Source of the DNA: Fidelibacterota bacterium
Lineage (GTDB): Bacteria; Fidelibacterota; Marinisomatia; SCGC-AAA003-L08; JACNLC01
Length of the DNA stretch: 36,282 bases
Assembly (NCBI GenBank): GCA_014381725.1
Contig: JACNLC010000027.1
Span: 1 to 36,282, forward strand
Direction of reading: 5' to 3'
This document shows, one piece after another, positions 7,728 through 16,692 of this stretch. The translations under genes and the position numbers were made by a program. How positions within the stretch are numbered: position 1 is the first letter of the stretch; every line of letters begins with the position of its first letter. Under the pieces are notes generated by a model. The model made no database searches, was not told the origin of the DNA, and saw nothing but the letters and a program-made list of their open reading frames with translations.

Positions 7728-9263
7728 ATGAAATTGTTAACAAAAATAATGATGTGTGTGATGGTGGTTGGATTAGTATGGTCTCAAGACTATGTTGGTT
7801 CATCAGCTTGCATGTATTGTCATAGTGGTCAATATGGTGATTGGGCAGATTCAGGTCACCCATTTAAAGCCAATATCAAATCTGAGGGTTGGAATATTCT
7901 TGGACCAGGCGCAGATGGTGGACCTCAATATCCTGATTTTGTGTCTAACTACCAAGAAAACTGGATGAGCACATTAGGAACATCTTGGGACACTGATATA
8001 ACAGGAGTTGTAGGTGGTTTCGGATGGAAAGCTCGTTTCTTAGATAATAGTGGTAAAATTGTAGGAACATTAAATAGTGAAATCAATCCGGGTGCAGGAC
8101 AAAACCAATTTAATTTCTTTGATGGTGAAGAATGGGGTTGGGTTGATTATCATCCGAGTGATGACAAAACTTACAATTATGGATGTTTCCGATGCCATAC
8201 AACTGGACCATCAGAAGAAGGAACTTGGTTAGATGGCGTAGATGGCTTAGGTCATTTTGCAGAAGACGGTGTCGGCTGTGAAGCTTGTCACGGACCTGGT
8301 AGCGACCATGTTGCCGGACCAAATTCAAGTAATATTGATCTAGTTTATGAATATAACATCACTGATACCACTGGCTTGGACTATGGTGGAGATATTGGTG
8401 TTGTTCCTCCAGACCCAAATGGCGATGATGTTAACTACCTTTGTGGTACCTGCCACAATCGTGGTTTTAATGCACCAATTGAAGCAAAGAGTGGTTATAT
8501 TAAGCACCACGAACCATGGGAGGAATTTATAACAACAGATCACTATGAACATGGCATGACCTGTACAGATTGTCACGATCCTCATAAACGAGTTATTTGG
8601 GGTGGTGATGGTATAACTGCTTCTTGTACAAATTGTCATACAGATCAGCAAGAAACTATTAATCACTTAGGTGATGCAACTTGTGTTGATTGCCATATGC
8701 CATATGCTGGTAAATCTGCAGTAGCACGAGGTGAAAGTGGATATAAAGCTGACATCCATTCTCATCTATTTACAGTAACTGTTGATGCTGAATCTATGTT
8801 TAACGAAGAAGGTAATTTAGTTCAAGATGATGAAAATAGAGAAGCTTCTCTTGACCTTGGGTTCACTTGTTTAGGTTGTCATAATAATGACTCGACCGAT
8901 GGCATTTTTGATAAAACAATTGAAGAAGCATTGGCATCAATTATTTCTACGAATGGAATTCACGGTTCATTAAATATAGAGCATGCAAATATTACTCCTT
9001 CTGGATATTCACTACAACAAAACTATCCGAATCCATTTAACCCAGAAACCACAATTGAATATACTCTTAAGGAATCAGGTTATGTGAAATTAGCTGTTTA
9101 TGATATTTTAGGGCAGAATGTGGTTGATTTAGTAGATGGTAATATGAAAGCCGGTTTCTATCAACAAGTATTAAATGCAGAAAATCTTGGAGCTGGAATA
9201 TATTTCTATAAACTAGAGACAAACAATTTCAGCGAAATGAAAAAGATGATTTTATTGAAATAA
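7728..9263 (+). CDS. Octahaem c-type cytochrome with type IX sorting domain
   Basis: A 511-residue secreted multihaem cytochrome. The signal peptide ends near SQ19. Eight CXXCH haem-binding motifs start at residues 28, 153, 184, 239, 279, 300, 319 and 381 (CMYCH, CFRCH, CEACH, CGTCH, CTDCH, CTNCH, CVDCH, CLGCH). The first, with YVGSSACMYCH...GHPFK around it, resembles cytochrome c554-type domains. A type IX C-terminal sorting domain starts near residue 427 (NYPNPFNPETTIEY) and ends MILLK. Haem attachment in the periplasm followed by type IX export would place the cytochrome on the cell surface, where it could carry electrons to or from external partners; substrate and direction are unknown. 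The gene has its own terminator and is followed by a MarR-type regulator. Haem count and sorting domain are direct readings; the electron-transfer role is inference. Confidence 0.9.
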   Translation: MKLLTKIMMCVMVVGLVWSQDYVGSSACMYCHSGQYGDWADSGHPFKANIKSEGWNILGPGADGGPQYPDFVSNYQENWMSTLGTSWDTDITGVVGGFGWKARFLDNSGKIVGTLNSEINPGAGQNQFNFFDGEEWGWVDYHPSDDKTYNYGCFRCHTTGPSEEGTWLDGVDGLGHFAEDGVGCEACHGPGSDHVAGPNSSNIDLVYEYNITDTTGLDYGGDIGVVPPDPNGDDVNYLCGTCHNRGFNAPIEAKSGYIKHHEPWEEFITTDHYEHGMTCTDCHDPHKRVIWGGDGITASCTNCHTDQQETINHLGDATCVDCHMPYAGKSAVARGESGYKADIHSHLFTVTVDAESMFNEEGNLVQDDENREASLDLGFTCLGCHNNDSTDGIFDKTIEEALASIISTNGIHGSLNIEHANITPSGYSLQQNYPNPFNPETTIEYTLKESGYVKLAVYDILGQNVVDLVDGNMKAGFYQQVLNAENLGAGIYFYKLETNNFSEMKKMILLK

Positions 9264-9286
9264 TATTTTTCAAATCGTTTTTTAAT

Positions 9287-9319
9287 AAAGAGGGAGAGTC
9301 AAATCTCCCTCTTTTTTTG
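9287..9319 (+). terminator. Rho-independent terminator after the cytochrome gene
   Basis: A perfect 11-bp stem (AAAGAGGGAGA pairing with TCTCCCTCTTT) around a 6-base loop is followed by a run of T, 24 bases past the cytochrome stop. This is the clearest intrinsic terminator in the window and separates the cytochrome transcript from the MarR gene. Confidence 0.9.
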
Positions 9320-9392
9320 TATATAACCAAAGAACCATTGCTTACTATGAGAAATAATTGCTAATATTAGTTATTGATAAGGGAAATTATTT

Positions 9393-9887
9393 ATGAAATC
9401 GAAACATATTGATAATATTTCAAAACTCTCAGATTTGGTGTTCAATCTCACAATGAAGTGTGAAGAAAAAGAACAAATAATTGCACAACAAAATAATCTT
9501 ACTCGGACAGAGTTTAGATGTCTAAGGATTATTTTTAAAGCACTAACTGTAGAAAAGTTAAACATAAATAATAAAGATATTTCTGATATTATGAAATTAA
9601 CTCCGAGCCGTCTGACAAGAATAATCGATGGTTTAGTAAACAAAAATTATCTCTTAAGAGAAATCGACAAAAGTGATCGTCGCAATATCCGTTTTTCTCT
9701 AACTAACTACGGATTGGAAAAATCTACTTTAGCAAATCAAGAATTTTTGGATATTCATGAACAAATATTAAACGAAGTGGATCCTGAAATGCATTCAATA
9801 TTAGTTAGTGGAATGGAACATTTTTTTGCAGCTGTAAAAAAAGTAATTGATAATCAAATTGCACAACTGTCCAAAACCAACCCTTGA
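9393..9887 (+). CDS. MarR-family transcriptional regulator
   Basis: A 164-residue winged-helix regulator. The recognition-helix region (ISDIMKLTPSRLTRIIDGLV, about residues 64-83) and the wing (DKSDRRNIRFSLTNYG, about 92-107) match the MarR family, where a D-x-R-[DN] wing is typical. The N- and C-terminal helices would form the dimer interface. The gene stands alone between the cytochrome terminator and the large C25/pgs operon, 184 bases upstream of the latter. MarR proteins usually control neighbouring genes, so the operon, the cytochrome or itself are the candidate targets. Ligand unknown. Confidence 0.85.
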   Translation: MKSKHIDNISKLSDLVFNLTMKCEEKEQIIAQQNNLTRTEFRCLRIIFKALTVEKLNINNKDISDIMKLTPSRLTRIIDGLVNKNYLLREIDKSDRRNIRFSLTNYGLEKSTLANQEFLDIHEQILNEVDPEMHSILVSGMEHFFAAVKKVIDNQIAQLSKTNP

Positions 9888-9950
9888 GTATTTAAAAGAA
9901 AACATAATATCTACATAGGCCATTTCTGCATATAAATATATCCTAAATAT

Positions 9951-9970
9951 TGTTACAAACTGATACACTT
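9951..9970 (+). promoter_or_regulatory. 20-bp motif shared with the region upstream of the giant gene
   Basis: TGTTACAAACTGATACACTT, about 100 bases before the C25 gene at 10072, matches 18 of 20 positions of the sequence at 29581-29600 upstream of the giant gene. It lies in the short intergenic region downstream of the MarR gene. It may be an operator or promoter element; this is inference from position and similarity. Confidence 0.4.
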
Positions 9971-10015
9971 TACTTCTATACTTAATAACAAAAACATTTT
10001 TATTTTCCAATGGGG

Positions 10016-10040
10016 GAATTGAGCAATCTTATTGCAATTC
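10016..10040 (+). promoter_or_regulatory. Imperfect inverted repeat in the leader of the C25/pgs operon
   Basis: Arms GAATTGAGCAAT and ATTGCAATTC flank CTT; GCAAT/ATTGC and GAATT/AATTC pair with a 2-base bulge. It is about 30 bases upstream of the C25 start and its AGGAG ribosome-binding site. It could be a regulator-binding site or a leader hairpin; nothing decides between them. Confidence 0.3.
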
Positions 10041-10071
10041 AGTTAAAATTTAAAGAGAAGAAGGAGAAACA

Positions 10072-13000
10072 ATGAAAAAGTTAGGTGTTATTTTTGGGTT
10101 CACAATGTTAATGTTGGTCAGCGTTCAAGCGAATTCTAGTAAATTCAGTTATGAAGGTGAAAATGGTCTAAAATCAACTTTGAGATTTGAAGTTGGGGAA
10201 ACTCAATTGAAAACTGTAGAAAATTATCAACAAATTGTTAATAATGAATTAGGAGGAATTGGTGAGGAGGGGATGCCGAATATTCCATTATATTCAACAC
10301 TGTATCAGATTGATCCAAGCAAAACTTATGAAGTAGAATATTCTGTAATACAATCTCATATTTTACAAAATATCTGGATTGAACCATATCAGTATGAAAA
10401 AGCTGATTCAGAGATGATAGTAAATGAGGATTTTTATTCTTCAAGTTCAGTATATCCAACAGAAAATTTGTTAGTATCAGATCCTGTTGTAATGAGAGAT
10501 TTATATGCGTTGAATATCAGTGTAGTACCTTATAAATTCTATCCTAAAACTCAAGAGTTAGAAGTTTTTGACGAAATTGAGATTTATATAACAGAAACAG
10601 GTCAATCAGCAAATACTGAATTTTCAACAAAACCTAGATCAAGAGTTTTTGAAAATTTATATTCTGAAATGACTGTTAATTTTACACCTCGTGATTCTGA
10701 GGAATTTCAACAACCAGCAGTTCTTTACATTTGTGATGGGAATACAGATGACAATTTGTATTTCCAGCAGTTAGAACAATGGAGACACAAACGAGGATAT
10801 ATTGTTTACAAAGCATCAACAGATGATATTGGAACTTCCGCTTCATCAATAAAAAATTATATACAGCAAGCGTATGATTCATTTACTCCTACACCGGAAT
10901 TTGTAGCATTAGTTGGTGATGTAGATGGACCAAATAATTTTGATATACCAACTTATTTCGAATCTTGGTCTGGTTATAGTGGCGAAGGCGACCATCCATA
11001 TTCTCAATTGGATGGCAACGATTTACTTCCTGAAGTTATTTTAGGTCGAATATCTGTCAGAAGTAATACAGATTTAGCTATAGTTGTAAATAAAATCCTT
11101 CAGTATGAAAAAGCAACAGATTTACAGCAAAATATAAGTTATTACGAAAAAGCTGCTTTAATTGGAGACCCATCTGATTCTGGAGTTTCGACTATTATTA
11201 CAAACGAATACCTTGCAGAGGTGATGTCAGCAAATGGTATGACAGATATCCGTGAAAAATATAGTGGTGGAAGTTGGTCATCTTGGATGCAAAATCAATT
11301 GGATGAAGGTGTTTTATATTTTAACTATCGTGGTTATTGGGGTACTAGCGGGTTTGATTCAGGTGATATTAATTCTGCCAACAATGGATTTAAATTACCT
11401 TTTGCTACAGTTTTAACCTGTGGGACAGGTGGATTTTCTGAAACAACCTGTTTATCCGAATCATTTCTAAAAGCTGGTACTTCTCCAACAAGTCCAAAAG
11501 GTGCAATTGCATCTGTAGGTACTGCAACAATAGGTACCCATACTGCGTTTAACAATATTATTGATATGGGTATTTATGATGGTATTTTCACCAAGAATGT
11601 AGAAACAGCCGGCGAAGCTCTTGTTTATGGTAAATTAGCTATTTATAACACTTACCCAACTAACCCCAATAACAAAGTGAGTATTTTTACACATTGGAAT
11701 AATTTAATGGGAGATCCAACTACTCATTTATGGACGGATACGCCATTACAATTAACTGTAGATCATCAAGAAAGTATTGACTTTGGTACAAATTATTTAG
11801 AAGTTTTTGTACACGATGTCAATGGTCATTCAATCGACGATGCAGTAGTTACATTGTTAAAAGGTAATGATGAAATATTTATCAGTAATACTACAGGAAA
11901 TTCTGGATATGCCTATTTTGATCTAGATTACTATTCTGAGGGTGAAATATCTATAACAGTTACTAAAAGAAATTGCCAACCTTACGAAGGAACGGTTGAT
12001 ATTGTTTCTCCTGCACAAAATGTGAATTTGGATAATCAATCAGCAATTTTGGTTGTAGATGGTAACGATGGAATGTTGAATCCTGGAGAAACAGTTGATT
12101 TATCAATTGCACTAACAAATTATGGAACCAGCAATTTAAGCGGAGTTACAGCAACTCTAAGTTCATTGTCGTCGGACATCGTTACTATAACCGATCCAAC
12201 TGTAAGTTATGGTTCATTTGTTTCTGGTCAAACAAAAACAGAAACTGGATTTACATTTATTCTTAGTAGTTCTGCAACTTCTTATGATGATTTGTATTTT
12301 ATGTTAAGCATAGAAGATAATGCATCCAACACTTGGTATTCTGTAATTCCTATTATAGTTTATGGACCTTATTTATCAGTTATTGATAATGGAAATGTTG
12401 CACCCGGCCAAACTGCAGATGTATATATTTCACTTGAAAATTTAGGATTAACTTCGATTGATGGGATATCTGCTGAACTCAGTTATGATGGTGATTTAAT
12501 TGATGTTATCGAATCTACTATTAGTTGGGGCGATATAACTCCCGGTAATACTGTAGTTTCACAAAATCCAGTTACTATAGCTGTTTCTGGAGATATTGTG
12601 AAAGGGACTATAATTTCACTGCCATTGCATATTCAAAGTACTTTTGGTTATGATAGAATTGAGTATTACAATATACAAATAGGTGAAGTTACACCTTACG
12701 ATCCGATGGGCCCAGATATGTCTGGATATTACATTTACGATTCTGGTGATATTGGATATGATTTAGCTCCGGTTTATAATTGGATAGAAATTAATCCAAG
12801 TAACGGTGGATCAGGTACAAGTTTAAATTTATCTGATAGTGGAGATGGTAATTTTAGTAATGCGATAAGTTATGTTAATCTACCATTCAATTTTAGATAT
12901 TATGAAGTTGAGTACGATGAAATTACTGTGTGTACAAATGGTTGGATTGCCTTTGGTCATTCGGAACTAGAATCGTTCAGAAATTATCCAATTCCTGGAG

Positions 13001-15504
13001 CAGGTGGCCCGGTTGCTATGGTTGCAGCATTTTGGGATGATTTGAAAACAACAGGTGGTGGAAATGTATATGTTGATTCTGATAATGAAAGAGTCATTGT
13101 TGAATGGTCAAATATGAAAACTCAGAATAATAACCATACAGAAACATTTCAATTGATTTTATATAATAATCCAATTCCACCGTATGGAAATGGCGAAATT
13201 AAACTGCAGTATAAAACTTATAACAATACATCATCAGGCAACTACTCCGGTTATACACCGATACACGGAGGATATTGCACAATTGGTACTGAAAATCATT
13301 TTAGTAATGATGGTTTACAATATACATTCAATAATGAATATGCTCGGGCTGCAATGGTTCTAGATGATGAAACTGCTCTATTTATTACAACTCAAGCTCC
13401 AATAACAATGCCAATTCCTGCTTTGTCATATACTCCTGGGTTGCTTGATTTTCAAATTTTTCAAGGTCAATCAGCTACTGAAGAAATTGTAATATCAAAT
13501 AATGGTGAGAGTGGCTCAATGTTAACTTATGATGTTGATATAGAATATCCAGAATCTACATCTCCATTTGATAATACAGGTGGTGGTCCTGATAATGCAG
13601 GTTATTTTTGGAGTGATTCTGATATAAGTTCAGAAATTGAATATAATTGGATTGATATTTCAACTAATGGATCTCAATTAGAATTTTCAACAAATGACCA
13701 AGCTCCTCCAGCAATTGATTTAGGTTTTGATTTTCCTTTTTACGGACAATCTTATAACCAGTGTATTGTAAATCCTAACGGTTGGGTCGGTTTTGGTAGT
13801 GATAATACATCGTGGAATAATGCAGGAATTCCATCTGTTTCTGCTCCTCAACCAGCTATATTTGCATTTTGGGATGATTTGAGTCCTACAAACAATGGTG
13901 CTTCTGGTTGTTACGATGATGGTGGGAATGTATATGTGCGTTCAGAAGGTGATAAATTTATTGTATGGTTTGATGATGTTTATCATTGTTCAGAGACTTA
14001 TTCTGGGTTGTATGATTTTGAAGTTGTTATTTATGATAACGGAAATATTGATATCAATTATAGAGAAATGCAAGGTACAGTAACAAGTAGCACAATTGGA
14101 ATTCAAAACGCAGTAGGTAGTGATGGTTTACAAGTTGTTTACAATAATAACTTCGTTCAAGATCAGTTATCATTGCAATTTAGAAAACCAAGTACTGCTA
14201 ATTGGTTAGATTTAACTTCTAGCAACGATCTTTCTGGAGAGCTAGAATATGGTGAATCGACTAGCATTACTGTAGAAGCAAATTCTGCTGAATTACTTGA
14301 AGGATTATATAGTGCATCAATTAATATTCAAACAAATGCCCAACCATTGGCAGAAATCCCAGTTTCAATGACTGTATCTTATGCTGCGGTTACTATAGAT
14401 TTACCTTTCCAAAATGGTTGGAATTGGTTTTCAGTAAATCTTGAAAATAATGATATGGGTTTAGAAAATGTGCTATCAACACTCGGTGAAAGCGCTAATC
14501 TAATTAAAAGCCAAACTGGATTTGCAACTTATTACGAAGGTTTTGGTTGGTACGGTATGGATTTAATTGAAAATGAAAAAATGTATATGATTAATATGCT
14601 TGCCAGTGAAAATTTAGTTTTCCAGGGTATTCCTGTTGATTTTGTTAATACACCAATCAGCTTATCTGATGGTTGGAACTGGATTGGTTATTTACCTCAG
14701 TTACCAAATACCCTAAACGAAGCACTTTATAGTATTGGAGATTTAGGTAGTTTAATTAAAAACCAAACTGGATTTGCAACTTATTACGAAGGTTTTGGTT
14801 GGTACGGTATGGATTCTATGGATCCAGGACTTGGATATATGTTGCAAATGTCTGATTCAGCTCAATTGATTTATGGTGCTCCAGATGGATTAACCAAAAT
14901 TAAAAATAGTGAAGTTAATGAACTACACTGGAGTGTTGACTATCGTGCATTTGAATATAATATGACAATTACTGCCCAATTAGATAATATATCAGAGGGA
15001 GATGTTTTATCTGCGTTTGTTGGCGATGAAGTTAGAGGAGTTACAGAAGCAACATATTTCCCATTATCAGATAGCTATACTTTTAATCTAATGGTTTATG
15101 GTGAAACTGATGAAGAGCTCACTTTTAAAGCATTCCAATCAGGAAGAGAAGTTGAAGTAAATGGTAAAGTTACATTTGAGATTAACGGTATTGTTGGTAA
15201 CGACTTTGAACCGATTTTACTGAAGACTAACAATCTACCAACTGAATTTGGATTATTACAAAATTATCCAAATCCGTTTAATCCTTCAACGGTTATAGGT
15301 TATCAGTTAAAAGTTAACAGTGATGTTAGAATAGATATTTTCAATATCAATGGGCAATTAGTTGAAGAATTAGTACAAGGTGAATTAGAAGCAGGATATC
15401 ATTCAGTAGTTTGGAATGCTGATAATTTTGCATCTGGTGTATATTTTGTTAAATTGCAAGCTGGTGCCTTTATACAAACGCACAAGCTAGTATTGATGAA
15501 ATAG
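10072..15504 (+). CDS. Giant gingipain-like (peptidase C25 family) multidomain secreted protein
   Basis: An 1810-residue protein: signal peptide (1-21), a gingipain-propeptide-like region (~25-190), a C25-type caspase-fold domain (~216-560), Ig/CARDB-like domains (~565-875), two related beta-sandwich domains (~877-1120 and ~1170-1377), two GWNW repeats of 84 residues (~1448-1603), a beta-sandwich module shared with the giant downstream protein (~1617-1718), and a type IX sorting domain (NYPNPFNPSTVIGY from residue 1731). In the C25 domain the nucleophile-position Cys450 is present (TCGTGGF), but the His expected in the gingipain NYxGHG motif reads NYRGYWG (Tyr422). Proteolytic activity is therefore doubtful or uses another His. 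An AGGAG site precedes the ATG. It heads the operon containing pgsBCW, 27 bases before pgsB. Family membership is firm, function is not. Confidence 0.85.
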   Translation: MKKLGVIFGFTMLMLVSVQANSSKFSYEGENGLKSTLRFEVGETQLKTVENYQQIVNNELGGIGEEGMPNIPLYSTLYQIDPSKTYEVEYSVIQSHILQNIWIEPYQYEKADSEMIVNEDFYSSSSVYPTENLLVSDPVVMRDLYALNISVVPYKFYPKTQELEVFDEIEIYITETGQSANTEFSTKPRSRVFENLYSEMTVNFTPRDSEEFQQPAVLYICDGNTDDNLYFQQLEQWRHKRGYIVYKASTDDIGTSASSIKNYIQQAYDSFTPTPEFVALVGDVDGPNNFDIPTYFESWSGYSGEGDHPYSQLDGNDLLPEVILGRISVRSNTDLAIVVNKILQYEKATDLQQNISYYEKAALIGDPSDSGVSTIITNEYLAEVMSANGMTDIREKYSGGSWSSWMQNQLDEGVLYFNYRGYWGTSGFDSGDINSANNGFKLPFATVLTCGTGGFSETTCLSESFLKAGTSPTSPKGAIASVGTATIGTHTAFNNIIDMGIYDGIFTKNVETAGEALVYGKLAIYNTYPTNPNNKVSIFTHWNNLMGDPTTHLWTDTPLQLTVDHQESIDFGTNYLEVFVHDVNGHSIDDAVVTLLKGNDEIFISNTTGNSGYAYFDLDYYSEGEISITVTKRNCQPYEGTVDIVSPAQNVNLDNQSAILVVDGNDGMLNPGETVDLSIALTNYGTSNLSGVTATLSSLSSDIVTITDPTVSYGSFVSGQTKTETGFTFILSSSATSYDDLYFMLSIEDNASNTWYSVIPIIVYGPYLSVIDNGNVAPGQTADVYISLENLGLTSIDGISAELSYDGDLIDVIESTISWGDITPGNTVVSQNPVTIAVSGDIVKGTIISLPLHIQSTFGYDRIEYYNIQIGEVTPYDPMGPDMSGYYIYDSGDIGYDLAPVYNWIEINPSNGGSGTSLNLSDSGDGNFSNAISYVNLPFNFRYYEVEYDEITVCTNGWIAFGHSELESFRNYPIPGAGGPVAMVAAFWDDLKTTGGGNVYVDSDNERVIVEWSNMKTQNNNHTETFQLILYNNPIPPYGNGEIKLQYKTYNNTSSGNYSGYTPIHGGYCTIGTENHFSNDGLQYTFNNEYARAAMVLDDETALFITTQAPITMPIPALSYTPGLLDFQIFQGQSATEEIVISNNGESGSMLTYDVDIEYPESTSPFDNTGGGPDNAGYFWSDSDISSEIEYNWIDISTNGSQLEFSTNDQAPPAIDLGFDFPFYGQSYNQCIVNPNGWVGFGSDNTSWNNAGIPSVSAPQPAIFAFWDDLSPTNNGASGCYDDGGNVYVRSEGDKFIVWFDDVYHCSETYSGLYDFEVVIYDNGNIDINYREMQGTVTSSTIGIQNAVGSDGLQVVYNNNFVQDQLSLQFRKPSTANWLDLTSSNDLSGELEYGESTSITVEANSAELLEGLYSASINIQTNAQPLAEIPVSMTVSYAAVTIDLPFQNGWNWFSVNLENNDMGLENVLSTLGESANLIKSQTGFATYYEGFGWYGMDLIENEKMYMINMLASENLVFQGIPVDFVNTPISLSDGWNWIGYLPQLPNTLNEALYSIGDLGSLIKNQTGFATYYEGFGWYGMDSMDPGLGYMLQMSDSAQLIYGAPDGLTKIKNSEVNELHWSVDYRAFEYNMTITAQLDNISEGDVLSAFVGDEVRGVTEATYFPLSDSYTFNLMVYGETDEELTFKAFQSGREVEVNGKVTFEINGIVGNDFEPILLKTNNLPTEFGLLQNYPNPFNPSTVIGYQLKVNSDVRIDIFNINGQLVEELVQGELEAGYHSVVWNADNFASGVYFVKLQAGAFIQTHKLVLMK
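14501..14563 (+). repeat. Internal direct repeat, copy 1 (with 14753-14815)
   Basis: A 63-bp block recurs 252 bases (84 codons) downstream at 14753-14815 with a single mismatch. It encodes the QTGFATYYEGFGWYGMD core of the two GWNW-type repeats of the C25 protein. The flanking parts of the repeat units are much more diverged, so this patch looks recently copied or homogenised. Confidence 0.85.
14753..14815 (+). repeat. Internal direct repeat, copy 2
   Basis: Second copy of the 63-bp block at 14501-14563, in the same reading frame of the same gene. Confidence 0.85.
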
Positions 15505-15531
15505 AGGAATTTTAGTTAAAAGGACAGAACG

Positions 15532-16692
15532 GTGGTTATTGGAACACTTATAATTTTATTGTTAATAATGGTTTTGTTTGGTATTTGGGAAGTGTACCAA
15601 CATCATCGTTCTATATCCAATATTCCGATTAGAATTCATATAAACGGGGCACGCGGTAAATCTAGTGTAACTCGATTAATTTCTGCTGGTCTGAGAGCAG
15701 GTGGATTTAGAACTATTGGTAAAACTACAGGTTCTGCACCTCGAGTTATAGATATAGATGGCAAAGATCGCATTATTCATCGGCTTAGGTCCGCATCAAT
15801 AGGTGAGCAGATAAAATCTATAAGAAGTTTTTCAAAAAAGAAAATTGATGCATTAGTAATAGAATGTATGGCTGTCTTACCTCAATATCAGTGGATAGCA
15901 GAGCACAAAATGGTAAAATCCACAATTAGTGTAATTACAAATGTTCGGCCTGACCATATTGATGAGATGGGACCAACAATGGAAGATATTGCTAATTCTT
16001 TAGGAAATACAATTCCATTCAATGGAACATTGATTACTGCTGAACGGGATATGCTTCACACACTTTCAAAAGTTGCGGAAAGCAGAGATACCGATGTTCA
16101 AATAGCTTCACCAGAAATTGTTACTGAAGAATTTATGTACAAGTTTCCCTATGTAGAGCACCGAGAGAATGTTGCTCTTGCATTAAAAGTTTGCAGATTA
16201 CTCAAAATAGATGACAAAACAGCTCTAAAAGGGATGTTGAATGCTCAACCTGATCCTGGTGCATTGTTCATTCAAGAATTGAAATTTACAGGTTCTGAGA
16301 ATTATTTTGTTAACGCTTTTGCAGCAAATGACCCACAGTCAACTCACACTATTTGGGAATCTGTATCGAAAAGATTACCTAATTATCCAGCCTGCGTATT
16401 TTTGAATACACGAGATGATCGTCGTTCACGAACCGAACAATTATTAGAAATGACATTCCAAAAAATAAAACCTTCTAAAATTATTATTCGTGGAGATAAT
16501 ATTCCAGATATTAACAATTATAAAAATGGTTTTGATTTTGATTTGAGCATTTTCCCAAATTCTGCTGATACAGAACAAATAATTAGTGATTTTGAGTCAA
16601 TGAATAATCACATTATTTTTGGTATTGGAAATATGGTTGGATGGGGTGAACAACTAGTAAAAGAACTAAGGGAATATAAAAATAATGGTTGA
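15532..16692 (+). CDS. pgsB: PgsB/CapB, poly-gamma-glutamate synthase ligase subunit
   Basis: A 386-residue Mur-ligase-like amide ligase. In characterised systems PgsB uses ATP to add glutamate through gamma-peptide links, acting at the cytoplasmic face with PgsC. The sequence has an N-terminal membrane anchor (residues ~2-20) and a P-loop NGARGKSSVTRL (residues 38-49), the family's hallmark. Further family-like segments are ALVIECMAV, SVITNVRPDHIDEMG and FLNTRDDRRSRTEQ. Length is typical. The start is a GTG preceded by AAAGGA. It overlaps pgsC by 8 bases. It directly follows the C25 gene, and no PgsA/CapA homologue is seen in the window. Confidence 0.93.
   Translation: MVIGTLIILLLIMVLFGIWEVYQHHRSISNIPIRIHINGARGKSSVTRLISAGLRAGGFRTIGKTTGSAPRVIDIDGKDRIIHRLRSASIGEQIKSIRSFSKKKIDALVIECMAVLPQYQWIAEHKMVKSTISVITNVRPDHIDEMGPTMEDIANSLGNTIPFNGTLITAERDMLHTLSKVAESRDTDVQIASPEIVTEEFMYKFPYVEHRENVALALKVCRLLKIDDKTALKGMLNAQPDPGALFIQELKFTGSENYFVNAFAANDPQSTHTIWESVSKRLPNYPACVFLNTRDDRRSRTEQLLEMTFQKIKPSKIIIRGDNIPDINNYKNGFDFDLSIFPNSADTEQIISDFESMNNHIIFGIGNMVGWGEQLVKELREYKNNG

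Noticed and set aside
10072-15504. Annotating the first C25 protein as an active gingipain.
   Set aside because: The canonical catalytic His is replaced by Tyr, so only family-level naming is justified.
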